A stretch of DNA of 64,000 bases. Source: SP197 sp965242595. GTDB lineage: Bacteria; Pseudomonadota; Alphaproteobacteria; SP197. The notes under the pieces were generated by a model that worked only from the letters and a program-made list of their open reading frames with translations, had not been told where the DNA came from and did no database searches. Below, piece after piece: positions 24,017 to 33,249 of this stretch (within the stretch, counting starts at the first letter, position 1; each line of letters begins with the position of its first letter). The translations under genes were made by a program, and so were the position numbers. The stretch lies in the NCBI GenBank assembly GCA_965242595.1, contig OZ251464.1:558001-622000 (forward strand). The letters run 5' to 3'.

Positions 24017-27000
24017 ATGACGAAGACGGCGCTGGCACGCATCGACGAGATCGTGGCTTCCGGTTCAGCTTCTGGCGGCGGACGCCTTTCCGCCCTGGCC
24101 GCCTCCCTGCTGTTGGGGGCGGCGCTGCTGCTGACGCCGGGGGGGGCGTGGGGGCAGAACGAATGTGGGTCGCCGTCCAACGAGGCGGTCACCTGCGCCA
24201 ACCGGGCGTGGAGTAGCATCCGCTACACGACAACCGGTACCGTCAGCCTTTCGCTGACCGTCGGGGGCGGAATGGCGACCACGGTCACGGCGGACGGCAC
24301 CAACCATGGCATCCACCTGGGAACCCCCAACCCCGGCACCAATGCCGGCAACCTGGAACTCACGGTCGGCAACTTGGGCGCCGTCGCGATAGTGGAGGCT
24401 GGCGGCAACAGCGACGGCATCCGCATGAATCCGCTGAGCACCAGCGGCGGCACGGGCACGATCGACATCAGGGACACCGTGACGATTGGGACTTCGACGA
24501 CCAGAATGAGAGGTTCCGGCATCTGGTTCTGGGCCAGCACCGCTGCCGGCACAGTCGCGGTCGAGAACGCCGGGACCATCTACGCGGTCGGAACAGGCAG
24601 CTCCAATGCAGGCATCTTCGCTCGCCGGGCCGACAACAGCGCGGGTGCCATGACCGTCACCAACACCGGTACTGTGGACGCGACCGGCAACGCCATCCAC
24701 ATGCAGAACGGCAACGGCGGCTCGGGCACCCTGACCATCGCGAACAGCGGCACCGCCAAGTCGGCGAACAACAACGGCATCTTTGTGCGTGCCACCAACA
24801 CCAGCACTGTGATCGTTAACCTCACCGGCGGCCGGGTCGAGACGGCGGCCACGCAGGCAGGCGTCCACGTGCAAAGCGAAGGCGCGGGCGCTGCGACCGT
24901 CACCCTCTCCGGCGGCGAGATCATGTCGATGGGGCGTGGCATCCACGTGCAAGCCCAAGGCAATGGCGCTGCGACCCTCACCCTTACCGGCGGCACGATC
25001 GAGGCGGAGGGATTTGAGGGCATCTACGTGGAAAGCCGGGGCACGGGCGCTGTCACCATCGAGGGCACGGACGCCGACGCTGACACCCAGAGCGGCCCCA
25101 CCATCACGTCGAACACCCACGGCATCCATGTTCGCAAGCTGGGTGCCGGGGCCACGGCAGGCGGCATCTCCATCGCCACCACCGGCGGCGCGATCACGGC
25201 CGGGCGCGGGGCCTTCGATGGCATCCTTGTGGACGACCGCAATGTGCAGCCCGCCGCCACCTATACCGGCAACGTCGTCATCGACAACGCCGCCGGCATC
25301 ACCGCCGGCCGCTATGGCATCTCCGTCATCAGGTCCGGTGCCGGCTCCGTTTCCGTCACCAACCGCGCCGGCACCGTAGAGGGCCGGACCGAGGCCGGCA
25401 TCCGCGCCCAGAACATGGCGGGCGATGCCAGCGATGTGACCGTCTTCATCATGGGCGGGACGGTGCAATCCATCGGCCAGAGCAAGCCGGCCGTCCATGC
25501 CCGCAGCCGCGGCAGCGGCGACGTCATCGTCACCGTTGCCGCCGACGCCACGCTCAACTCCAAGCACAACGCCGGTGTTTTCGCGAGCCTGGATGCCTTT
25601 GGCAGCGAAAACCAGGCGAGGATCACTCAGGCAGGCGCCATCCTGGGCCGCAAGGGCATCTATGCCCGGGTGGCCAGCAGCACCACCGCCGAGACGCCGA
25701 TGGCGCGGGATGCGGCGGACCAGCCCGTGATCGACATCACCTGGACGGGCACGTTCATGGCGACGGGCAGCTTCGCGGCCGCTGACACCACCCATACCGT
25801 TGCGAGCGACGACAACGAACGCTTCTACGCGGCTGACGTCAACAGCGTGATCCGGTGGATCGACTGGGAGGTGGAGGCCGAGAAGGCCAGCGACGGCGTT
25901 TATGGCGGGGCGGCGGGCATCGAGGCCCAGGTGATGTCCTGGCGCAATCTGGCGAATACCGTGTCAACGAGCGACGACCCGGGCGCGTTGGACCGCGCGG
26001 CGCAACTGGCGGACGTGCCGACCGGCGCCACCGCCGCCGACAACGACTATATCGCGCGGCTCAGGGCGGCGCTGGAGAACGACGACATCGACTATTCGGA
26101 CTCGGTCTTCGCTAACATCGGCACGGGGGGCGACGACAGCCTGGCCGACCTGGGCGACGCCGAGATCGTGACCTATCTGCAAGTGAACACCGACGACCGC
26201 AGAACCCTGCTGCGAAATATCCTGCGATATGGCCTCTCGGATGCGGAGAAGGCGGTGCTGAAGGCGCTCTCCACCGGCGACAGCGACGCGCTGGACGAGG
26301 CGCTGGAGGATGACGAGGCGGCGTTCTCCGACGACTACAAGACCGCGATGCGGGCGCTGCTGGACCGCTACCATGTCGGCAATATCCGCATCGCCATGAC
26401 CGGCGGCTCCATCATGTCGCGCGGCGACGGCATCCGCGCCTATTACGCGACGCCCAACGCCAACAACGGCGCCATCGACATTACCGTCGCCGCCGGGACC
26501 ACCGTGAGCGGCGCCCGGGCCGGCATCTGGGTGGCCCATGCCGGCGGGGCCGGAACCGCCGCCGACATGCGCAAGCAGACCGTGACCGTGAACGGCATGG
26601 TCACAGGCGGAACGGATGCGGCCGTGCACCTGGTGGGCGGCGGCGCGCTGACCCTGGGCGAGATGGGCGTGCTGGTGGCCGGCGAGGGGCAGCCGGCGGT
26701 GCTGGTCAACGACCCCGGCTATGCGACGATCCGCATCGACGGCGAGGTGCGCGGTGGCGATGGCGCCATGGCGGCGCTGGATCTGAGCGGCGGCGGCAGC
26801 GTGACCGTGACCCCCACCGGCAGCATCAACACCAACGAGGACGGCGCGGACTCGGCCATCCGGGTCAGCGGCGGCGCATACCGGGTGGCGGTCTATGCCA
26901 CCGGCACCGCGCTTACCAGGAATGCCGTGAACCGGGCCATCGACCGGGTGCAGGGCGGCATCGTCACCGCCACCGGCGGCACCGTGACCACCAGGCCGGA

Positions 27001-28198
27001 CGCAGACGGCGAGGTGGAAACCGGTCAGGTGACCTATGCGGTGGTGGAGACGGTGGGCGAGTACACCACCGGTCGCTATCTGCCGCTGGCCCTGGACGAC
27101 GACGGCGAGCCGGTGACCGACGATCCCGCATACACGCTGCTGCCCACCGGCTGTGCCGCCGGGCAGAACTTCGAGGGCGGCAGATGCGTCACCCCGCCGC
27201 CGCCGCCGGAGATGCCGATGCAGCCGGAAACCCCGCGGCAGCCGCAGCAACCGGTGGAGCGGCCGCCGCAGCCCATGCTGCCCATGGCCTGCGACCTGGC
27301 CAACGGCGACTGCCGCCTCTACGAGGCCCTGCCTTCGGTCCTGCTGGCGATGAACGGCCTGCCCTCCTATGACGAGCGCATGGCCGCGGCCCGCAGCGGC
27401 AGCGGCGGCTGGGCACGCGTGGAAACCGCCCGCGGCGACTGGACGGCGGAAGACTCCACCCAGACCGGCCTGGCCTACGACTACGACCGCAGCGGCGTGC
27501 GCGCCGGCGTCGACATGCCAGCCGGCGCAAACGGCCGCATCGGCATGGCGGTGCACGCCCTGAAAGGCTCTGCCGACCTGACCCGGAGCGGCGGCAAGGT
27601 GGAGCTGGCGGGCATGGGCGTGGGCGTCACCGGCACCGCCATGGCCGGCCCCGTCTATATCGACGCCCAGGCGGCGGCCACCTGGTTCGATGTGGAGGTC
27701 GCCAAGGCCTCCGGCATGGTGCTGAAGAAGGACGCCAGCGGCACGGGCTATGCCCTGGCCCTGGAAGCCGGACGCCCCATGTCCATGGGTGCCATGGGTG
27801 AAAACGGCGTAACGGTGACCCCCCGCGCCGGCTTTGCCTGGTCGAGGGTGTCCCTGGACGACTTCACCGACGCCCTGGCCGACCGCCGGGTATCGGTGGA
27901 CGACGCCAGCAGCCTGAAGGGCCGCCTGGGCGTGACCGCCCAGACCCGGACCGCAGGCGGCACCACCATCGCCGCCTCCATGGACGCCATGCGCGAATTC
28001 CAGGATGAGACCGAGACCATGTTCGAAGGCACCCGGCTCAAAGCATCCACCGAGCCCACCAGCTTCCGCATCGGCCTTGGCCTCGGCCACAACTGGGGCG
28101 AAAACAACCACACCCTGCAAGCCTCTGCCGCCTACACCACCGGCGGCGGCAACAACAGCGAACTGGCAGGCGGCCTGAGCCTCTCCATCCGCTTCTAG
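24017..28198 (+). CDS. Autotransporter (type V secretion) with beta-helix passenger
   Basis: The protein has 1393 residues from the ATG preceded by GAGAGGAGACGACAAG. A long signal peptide ends AALLLTPGGAWG before QNECG. Residues about 60-560 are a repetitive, Gly/Thr/Asn-rich passenger with recurring GI(H/F)V and VTLSGGEI-type strands, typical of a right-handed beta-helix. About 590-800 is a different, acidic and helical block (KASDGVYGGAAGIEAQVMSW, LLRNILRYGLSDAEKAVLKA). The beta-helix resumes at RIAMTGGSIMSRGDGIRAYY. A Pro-rich linker (PPPPPEMPMQPETPRQPQQP) leads to a C-terminal beta-barrel of about 280 residues ending in LSLSIRF, with the terminal aromatic needed for barrel insertion. Target and ligand are unknown. 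Confidence 0.9.
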   Translation: MTKTALARIDEIVASGSASGGGRLSALAASLLLGAALLLTPGGAWGQNECGSPSNEAVTCANRAWSSIRYTTTGTVSLSLTVGGGMATTVTADGTNHGIHLGTPNPGTNAGNLELTVGNLGAVAIVEAGGNSDGIRMNPLSTSGGTGTIDIRDTVTIGTSTTRMRGSGIWFWASTAAGTVAVENAGTIYAVGTGSSNAGIFARRADNSAGAMTVTNTGTVDATGNAIHMQNGNGGSGTLTIANSGTAKSANNNGIFVRATNTSTVIVNLTGGRVETAATQAGVHVQSEGAGAATVTLSGGEIMSMGRGIHVQAQGNGAATLTLTGGTIEAEGFEGIYVESRGTGAVTIEGTDADADTQSGPTITSNTHGIHVRKLGAGATAGGISIATTGGAITAGRGAFDGILVDDRNVQPAATYTGNVVIDNAAGITAGRYGISVIRSGAGSVSVTNRAGTVEGRTEAGIRAQNMAGDASDVTVFIMGGTVQSIGQSKPAVHARSRGSGDVIVTVAADATLNSKHNAGVFASLDAFGSENQARITQAGAILGRKGIYARVASSTTAETPMARDAADQPVIDITWTGTFMATGSFAAADTTHTVASDDNERFYAADVNSVIRWIDWEVEAEKASDGVYGGAAGIEAQVMSWRNLANTVSTSDDPGALDRAAQLADVPTGATAADNDYIARLRAALENDDIDYSDSVFANIGTGGDDSLADLGDAEIVTYLQVNTDDRRTLLRNILRYGLSDAEKAVLKALSTGDSDALDEALEDDEAAFSDDYKTAMRALLDRYHVGNIRIAMTGGSIMSRGDGIRAYYATPNANNGAIDITVAAGTTVSGARAGIWVAHAGGAGTAADMRKQTVTVNGMVTGGTDAAVHLVGGGALTLGEMGVLVAGEGQPAVLVNDPGYATIRIDGEVRGGDGAMAALDLSGGGSVTVTPTGSINTNEDGADSAIRVSGGAYRVAVYATGTALTRNAVNRAIDRVQGGIVTATGGTVTTRPDADGEVETGQVTYAVVETVGEYTTGRYLPLALDDDGEPVTDDPAYTLLPTGCAAGQNFEGGRCVTPPPPPEMPMQPETPRQPQQPVERPPQPMLPMACDLANGDCRLYEALPSVLLAMNGLPSYDERMAAARSGSGGWARVETARGDWTAEDSTQTGLAYDYDRSGVRAGVDMPAGANGRIGMAVHALKGSADLTRSGGKVELAGMGVGVTGTAMAGPVYIDAQAAATWFDVEVAKASGMVLKKDASGTGYALALEAGRPMSMGAMGENGVTVTPRAGFAWSRVSLDDFTDALADRRVSVDDASSLKGRLGVTAQTRTAGGTTIAASMDAMREFQDETETMFEGTRLKASTEPTSFRIGLGLGHNWGENNHTLQASAAYTTGGGNNSELAGGLSLSIRF

Positions 28199-28207
28199 CA
28201 GGCAAGG

Positions 28208-28240
28208 GGGCTGCCCCGGATAACAGTCCCGGGGCAGCCC
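28208..28240 (+). terminator. Strong hairpin downstream of the autotransporter gene
   Basis: A perfect 12-bp stem, GGGCTGCCCCGG paired with CCGGGGCAGCCC, encloses a 9-base loop and starts 9 bases after the stop. No T-tract follows, so it is a terminator-like hairpin and not a textbook intrinsic terminator. Confidence 0.65.
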
Positions 28241-28333
28241 GCCCATGGTTCGGCCAGAATGCGGGCGGCTTCCATCGGGTCTTGGGGGCTCATGGGCTAT
28301 GTCCTCAGGGATTGGGTGGGGGCAGGGGCGTGT

Positions 28334-28540
28334 TGTCACGGCAGCGGCCCGCCCCCATAGCGGCTGTCGCAAGGCTGTTGCAAGCCTGTCACAGGGCTGT
28401 CGTAGCCCGTCCGGCGGGCTGTCACGGCGCGGCCGGGAGCGCCCCCGCAACACCCTTGCCACACCCCCGTGGCAGCCCCGTGACACCCCTGACACAGGCC
28501 ATCGCTTGCGCACACGCCGTCGCCAGCGCGGGCGAACGGG
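28334..28540. repeat. Structured intergenic repeat, copy 1
   Basis: This part of the gene-free stretch 28199-28751 has a left arm of degenerate GGCTGTCGCAAGG-type units (GGCTGTCGC, GGCTGTTGC, GCCTGTCAC, GGCTGTCGT). The right arm is made of inverted relatives (CGCAACACCC, GCCACACCCC, GTGACACCCC), so the two arms can pair imperfectly. It ends near CCATCGCTTGCGCACACGCC. A second copy in the same orientation lies at 31017-31180, on the other side of the restriction-modification genes. The rest of the gene-free stretch shows the hairpin at 28208 and nothing else recognisable. Confidence 0.6.
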
Positions 28541-28751
28541 GGCGTGGCTTTTCCCGATCATGAACCCGTCGGAAGACGCTGCCTCCGGTTGACCCCGTAG
28601 TCTCCAATTCACTACCCTCCCGATCCCGTGCCGGGTTCGCGGACAGACCTGGGCGTGACTCACCATCAATTCGTCCGGCACGGGCGCCGCCAGGGACGGC
28701 CATCGCTTGCCGCGCCCGATGTGCTTCGTCTTTCCACCTGGAAGATTGCAA

Positions 28752-29813
28752 ATGAAATGGCGTCTGATCGCGCAAGGCCCGCATGGTGCCCCGACGCTAG
28801 GGAAGGCCCTTGGGGACGTGGTTTCCGGCCATCGTTTCGACCGCCTGGATGTGGCCGTTGCCTATGCAACCCTACAGGGTGTGAAAGCCCTTGAATTGGC
28901 CTTGGGCGGCATCATGGAAAACAGCCGCTGGGTCGTAGGTCTCGATGACGCCATCAGCCAGCCGGAAGCGATAGACCATCTCGTCGCGATGCAAGGATCC
29001 GAAGTCAGACTCGCATCGCTGTCACCGGAGAGGCGTTTTCACCCGAAACTCTATTGTGCCTGGTCGTCCGATCACGAGGACCGATGTGTCGCCACCATAG
29101 GCTCTGGCAACATGACGCTCAATGGCTTGCGCTTCAATGGCGAAGTGGCGGTTATGATGATCGCCGAAACGCGAGAAGAAACGGCGGCGCTGCGGGCACA
29201 ATGGCAGGCCATGTGGAATCTGGGAAAGGCGGCGACGCGCGATGCCATCCATGCCTATCGAAAACTCCATCGATCGGCGCGCAAGCAACGCCGCAAGATC
29301 GTCGCTCTGGGCGTGGCGCCTCCGGAACCGAAGCCGAATGCCCGGATGATAGCGGAATCCAGCTTCGATGGCGATCCTGCAAGCGCGCAAGTCGCATGGC
29401 TGGAAGCCGGGACTCCCAGCGCCGGCGGTCGAGACCTCGAGTTTCCCCGCGCCATGATTCCATTTTTCGAGCTGACAGGATCTCCAATGCTGAAAACATT
29501 GCGAATGCCGAATGGGCAACGCTTCACGCTCAGATTCACTGAGCGCAAAGACAACCAGATGTGGCGTTCGATGTTCACTCAAGGTTCCATTCACGCCGCT
29601 ATCGGGCGCAAGACGATGCGGCCTCCTGCTGGAGGAAACCGTTCCGATCTGGCGGTCGTGTTTCGTAAATCCGACGATGCCGCCGCAGATTACGACGTGT
29701 GGATGGTTCTCATCGGCAGCTCCGAGCACCAGGAGCTGGTCGGCCGCTCACGCTCTGTCGGTGGACTCGACCGAACCCGCAGTCCAAGCGGACGCCGCTT
29801 TGGATTTTACTGA
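28752..29813 (+). CDS. PLD-superfamily restriction endonuclease
   Basis: The protein has 353 residues from the ATG before KWRLIAQG; an ATG 15 codons upstream is possible. One HKD-type active site is present near residue 97: FHPKLYCAW supplies His and Lys, followed by TIGSGNMTLNG. Single-HKD nucleases of this kind (BfiI/NgoFVII-like) dimerise to form the active site and need no metal ion. A convergent DNA methyltransferase gene ends 17 bases after its stop, so the two form a type II restriction-modification unit. The C-terminal half (residues about 150-353) has no motif I recognise and would be the DNA-recognition part. AT-richer than the surroundings, consistent with transfer. Confidence 0.83.
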   Translation: MKWRLIAQGPHGAPTLGKALGDVVSGHRFDRLDVAVAYATLQGVKALELALGGIMENSRWVVGLDDAISQPEAIDHLVAMQGSEVRLASLSPERRFHPKLYCAWSSDHEDRCVATIGSGNMTLNGLRFNGEVAVMMIAETREETAALRAQWQAMWNLGKAATRDAIHAYRKLHRSARKQRRKIVALGVAPPEPKPNARMIAESSFDGDPASAQVAWLEAGTPSAGGRDLEFPRAMIPFFELTGSPMLKTLRMPNGQRFTLRFTERKDNQMWRSMFTQGSIHAAIGRKTMRPPAGGNRSDLAVVFRKSDDAAADYDVWMVLIGSSEHQELVGRSRSVGGLDRTRSPSGRRFGFY

Positions 29814-29830
29814 CGCAGCTTTGTGAACGT

Positions 29831-30820
29831 TCACAACCTGAGGTTGCCGGAAGCTGTGCGAGGCGACGATACGATGTCTCCTTGGGAATCCTGGATCGCC
29901 GCATCGACATCGACCATCCCTCTCCTCATGGGCCGGTCCACAGGTGTCATGGATCGATGAGGGTGGAAAAGTCCCGACAAAGCCTCCTGGCTGCTCATTT
30001 GCGACTCAATCTCGGCAAGCCGTTCTTTCGCTACCCCGATGTAGTCGATGCGTTCCTTCTTGAAGAGGCGAACCTCCTGGTTCTTCTCGATGCCGATAAA
30101 CCGGCGCCGTTCCAGCGCAGCCGCGACCAGAAAACTGCCGCTGCCGAAGGCGTTATCGAGTACCACATCCCCCTCATTCGTGAACATCCGAATCAGGTAA
30201 CGCCCCAGGGCCACCGGTTTCTGGGTCGGGTGCCAGACGCGGCCACCGGTTTCGCTTTCGGCGGTTTTGCAGTACAGGGTGTCGGTGGGGTAGCGTTTTC
30301 CATTGCTCTTTACGTGAACGGGGCGGAAATCCCCGTAGCTGCCCGTGTGTTGCGATTTTCTGACACCCTTATCGTAGGGTTCTCCGCAAGACATGATCGG
30401 TCTATAGTCGGGTTGCCGGCCATAAAATATGCAAACGTCTTCGTGTTGCCTCAACGGCTGCCTGAGGACGTTCAAGAAGTTGGTCGGTTTGCTTTTGACC
30501 CAGACGAATTTGTATTTGAACCACGCTTCGTTGCTCAGGATCAGGCGGGCGGTGAAGATCCCTTGTGACGTCAGGGCAATCACCCCATGAGGCTTGATGA
30601 TGCGACGGTAAGCCTGCCAAAGTTCGTCCAGAGGGATTGTGCTATCCCACTTGTTCTGGGTGGTTCCATAAGGCAGATCGCAAAGGATCATGTCGATCGA
30701 GGCGTCGTCTATTCTCTGCATGACCTCCAGGCAATCGCCCTGGTATATCTCCCCTCTGCCCTGGTTCACGTACTGGTTCATGTCGGGTATCCTCGCGGTG
30801 CTTCGCTGCCTGGCGGGCAT
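29831..30820 (-). CDS. DNA adenine/cytosine-N4 methyltransferase of the restriction system
   Basis: The protein has 329 residues from the ATG with the best ribosome-binding site (AAGGGAGCGACA before it); in-frame ATGs 7 codons upstream and 13 codons downstream are alternatives. Motif IV comes first (CDLPYG, about residue 48, a variant of DPPY), followed by WHPTQKPVALGRYLI and motif I LDNAFGSGSFLVAA near residue 221. That order defines the beta class of amino-methyltransferases, which methylate N6 of adenine or N4 of cytosine. It converges on the PLD nuclease gene, so it most likely protects the host from that enzyme. The C-terminal 60 residues are unassigned. Confidence 0.9.
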   Translation of the reverse strand: MPARQRSTARIPDMNQYVNQGRGEIYQGDCLEVMQRIDDASIDMILCDLPYGTTQNKWDSTIPLDELWQAYRRIIKPHGVIALTSQGIFTARLILSNEAWFKYKFVWVKSKPTNFLNVLRQPLRQHEDVCIFYGRQPDYRPIMSCGEPYDKGVRKSQHTGSYGDFRPVHVKSNGKRYPTDTLYCKTAESETGGRVWHPTQKPVALGRYLIRMFTNEGDVVLDNAFGSGSFLVAAALERRRFIGIEKNQEVRLFKKERIDYIGVAKERLAEIESQMSSQEALSGLFHPHRSMTPVDRPMRRGMVDVDAAIQDSQGDIVSSPRTASGNLRL

Positions 30821-30886
30821 TGTCGCTCCCTTATGCGGCATCGTGCCTTATCACGAAGTCCTATGCAAGCAAAAAGGAACGAACGA

Positions 30887-30902
30887 GAAACGATTTCGTT
30901 TC
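30887..30902. promoter_or_regulatory. Palindrome upstream of the methyltransferase gene
   Basis: GAAACGA-TT-TCGTTTC is a perfect 7-bp inverted repeat 66 bases upstream of the chosen methyltransferase start, in its likely promoter region. It could be an operator. No controller-protein gene is present, so this is only a candidate. Confidence 0.3.
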
Positions 30903-31016
30903 CAGCCCCGTGAGATACAGGGGCGGGGTTTTCCGATGGGGCGGGGGCGAAGGCCGGCGCCGAAACCTTGACGACGGGGCTTCGCCCGCCGTCGCTGCGC
31001 CTGGGCGCGGAAGGGG

Positions 31017-31180
31017 CGCGACGATCATCGCAGGGCTGTTGCAGGGCGGCCGCAAGGCTGTCGCGACCTGTTCGCGCAGCAGCCCCGCAACACCCCCGTG
31101 ACACCCCTGCGGCACCCCCGCCACAGGCACAGCGCCGCCGGGAAGCCATCGTTCGCGGTAGCCGCCAGCGCCGCTCCCCG
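31017..31180. repeat. Structured intergenic repeat, copy 2
   Basis: This is a relative of the element at 28334-28540 in the same orientation: GGCTGTTGCAGG and GGCTGTCGCGAC units on the left, CGCAACACCCCCGTGACACC on the right, then GCCATCGTTCGCGGTAGCCG matching the end of copy 1. It fills the gene-free gap 30842-31190 next to the creatinase 3' end. Similarity is degenerate, not identical. Confidence 0.6.
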
Positions 31181-31190
31181 CCAGCGGCGT

Positions 31191-32404
31191 TCAGTGGCCG
31201 ACGATATTGGCCTCCGGTCCCGTGGGAAAGCCGGTGAGGTTGCGGGCGCCGTCTTCGGTGACGGCCAGCATGTCGTGCTCGCGATAGCCGCCGGCACCGG
31301 GCTGGCCTTCGGGAATGACGATCATCGGCTCCATGGAGACCACCATGCCGGGCTCCAGAACGGTCTCCACATCCTCGCGCAGCTCCAGAGCGGCTTCGCG
31401 CCCGTAATAATGGCACAGCACGCCGAAGCTGTGGCCATAGCCGAAGCTGCGCCGTTCCAGCACGCCGTGGCCGGCATAGATGGCGTTGAGCTCGGCGGCG
31501 ATGTCGCAGCAGCGGTTTCCGGGTGCGATCAGTTCCAGCCCGCGGCGGTGGACCTCGCGGTGATGTCCCAATAGCGCAGATGGGCGTCGCTGGCATGGCG
31601 GCAGAACATGGTGCGCTCCAGCGCCGCGTAATAGCCCGCCACCATGGGGAAGCAGTTGAGCGAAAGGATGTCGCCGGCCTGGATACGCCGGGCGGTGAGC
31701 GGGTTGTGGGCGCCGTCTGTGTCGATGCCGGACTGGAACCACACCCAGCTGTCGCGGATTTCGCTATCGGGATGGCGGCGCGCGATCTCGCGCACCATGG
31801 CGTCGCTGCCGGCCAGCGCCACCTCGTGTTCGGCGACGCCCGGCGCCACCGCCGCCGCGCAGGCCGCGCCGCCGATATCGGCGATCTCGGCCGCGCTGGC
31901 GATCAGCGCGATCTCTTCGTCCGATTTCACCAGCCGCAGGCGCATGACGGCGGGCGCGAGGTCGGCGAAGGCGGCATCGGGCAGGGCGGCCTTCATCTTG
32001 GCCAGGCTCTCGACGCTGACGTGGTCGAACTCCACGCCGATCCGGCCCGCCCCCTGCGCCAGCCGGGCCAGGGCGCGGAAATAGCTGTCGCGGCGCCAGT
32101 CGGTGTAGCTCAGCGCATCGCCGGTGCGCCGCCAGGGCTGGCCGTAATCGACGGCCGAGGCGACCACGGTGGCGCGCCCCGGCGTCACCACCAGGGCGAA
32201 GGGCCGCCCGAAGGCGCAATAGAGGAAATCGCTGTGATAGTGGATGTTGTGCATGGAGGTGAAGATCGCCGCCCCCAGCCCCGCCCGCTCCATATGGGCG
32301 CGCAGCCGGGCCAGCCGGGCCGTCATCTCGCCGGGCGAGAAGGTGCCGCGCGCGCGCTCGCCGTTCTGGATCTCCAGCAGGTCGGGCCGGCCCGCCGCCG
32401 CCAT
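31191..32404 (-). pseudogene. Creatinase (creatine amidinohydrolase), one-base frameshift
   Basis: Creatinase hydrolyses creatine to sarcosine and urea. The first part runs in one frame from the ATG at 32404 (FTSMHNIHYHSDFLYCAFGR, DSWVWFQSGIDTDGAHNP, LSLNCFPMVAGYYAALERT) to HLRYWDI near 31560. The rest continues in another frame (EVHRRGLELIAPG, SFGYGHSFGVLCHYYGREA, LEPGMVVSMEPMIVIPEG). The span is 1214 bases; adding one base gives 404 codons plus stop, the normal creatinase length, so a single-base deletion near 31550-31562 explains it. It follows the transporter genes by 14 bases and would be their last co-transcribed gene. A sequencing error cannot be excluded. Confidence 0.88.
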
Positions 32405-32418
32405 GACGCCCGCCGCGC

Positions 32419-33246
32419 TCAGGGGGAGATGCCGCGCATGCGCTCGGTGCGGCGGCGCAGCAGCTCCATCGCCACCATCAGGGCGATGGAGGTGAGGATC
32501 AGCAGCGTCGCCACCGCCATGATGGTGGGCGACAGCAGCTCGCGGATGCCGGACCACATGCGGCGCGGCAGGGTGTGTTCCTCGGTGCTGGCCAGGAAGA
32601 TGGCGATCACCAGCTCGTCCCAGGAGGTGATGAAGGCGAACAGGGCGCCGGAGACGACGCCGGGCAGGATCAGCGGCAGCGTGATCTTGAAGAACACCCG
32701 CACCGGATCCGCCCCCAGGCTGGCCCCGGCCCTCACCAGATTGTTGTCGAAGCCCGCCAGGGTGGCCGAGACGGTGATGACGACGAAGGGAACGCCGATG
32801 GTGGCATGGGCGAAGATCAGCCCCGCCAGCGTGCCGGTGAGGCCGATATGGGCGTAGAAATAGAACATGCCGGCGGCGGTGATGACGATGGGCACGATGA
32901 TGGGCGAGATCAGCACCGCCAGAATCGCCGGCTTGCCGGGATAATGCGCCCGGTTGAGGCCCAGCGCCGCCAGGGTGCCCAGGACGGTCGCCACCACGGT
33001 GGCGAAGAAGCCGACGACGATGCTGTTGTACAGCCCCAGCAGCCATTGCGGGCTGGTGAAGAACTCCTCGTACCAGCGCAGCGAGAAGCCGGGCATGGGA
33101 TAGGTGAAATAGGGCTCGGCATTGAAGCTGAGCGGGATGATCACCAGGATGGGGACGATCAGAAAGGCGAACACCGCCGCGCAGACGATGCGGAAGATCC
33201 ACCGCCAGGCCCGGTCGAAGGGCGTCGCATAGCTGGGAAGCGCCAT
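32419..33246 (-). CDS. ABC transporter permease, PotC-type
   Basis: This 275-residue inner-membrane permease has about six hydrophobic segments, starting IVCAAVFAFLIVPILVIIPL. The ABC-permease EAA loop is recognisable in VRAGASLGADPVRVFFKITL followed by PLILPGVVSGALFAF. PotC-like proteins pair with PotB-like permeases in spermidine/putrescine-type importers. It lies 3 bases after the PotB-like gene and just before the creatinase gene, so the imported substrate could be creatine or another guanidino compound. That is inference from context. Confidence 0.93.
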   Translation of the reverse strand: MALPSYATPFDRAWRWIFRIVCAAVFAFLIVPILVIIPLSFNAEPYFTYPMPGFSLRWYEEFFTSPQWLLGLYNSIVVGFFATVVATVLGTLAALGLNRAHYPGKPAILAVLISPIIVPIVITAAGMFYFYAHIGLTGTLAGLIFAHATIGVPFVVITVSATLAGFDNNLVRAGASLGADPVRVFFKITLPLILPGVVSGALFAFITSWDELVIAIFLASTEEHTLPRRMWSGIRELLSPTIMAVATLLILTSIALMVAMELLRRRTERMRGISP

Positions 33247-33249
33247 GGT

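Noticed and set aside
24065..25795. Long minus-strand open frame inside the autotransporter gene
   Set aside because: It is antisense to a well-supported gene with signal peptide and barrel; its Gly/Ala/His/Asp-rich product is typical of a G+C-rich shadow frame.
28245..28592. Small plus-strand open frames between the autotransporter and the PLD nuclease
   Set aside because: They lie across the structured repeat, lack ribosome sites and have no recognisable protein pattern.
25964..28681. Minus-strand open frame of about 900 codons spanning the autotransporter end and the repeat region
   Set aside because: It has low-complexity His/Gly/Ala composition, no motif, and crosses a gene, a hairpin and the intergenic repeat.
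31550..31562. Programmed ribosomal frameshift in creatinase
   Set aside because: There is no slippery heptamer and no reason for recoding in this family; deletion or sequencing error is simpler.
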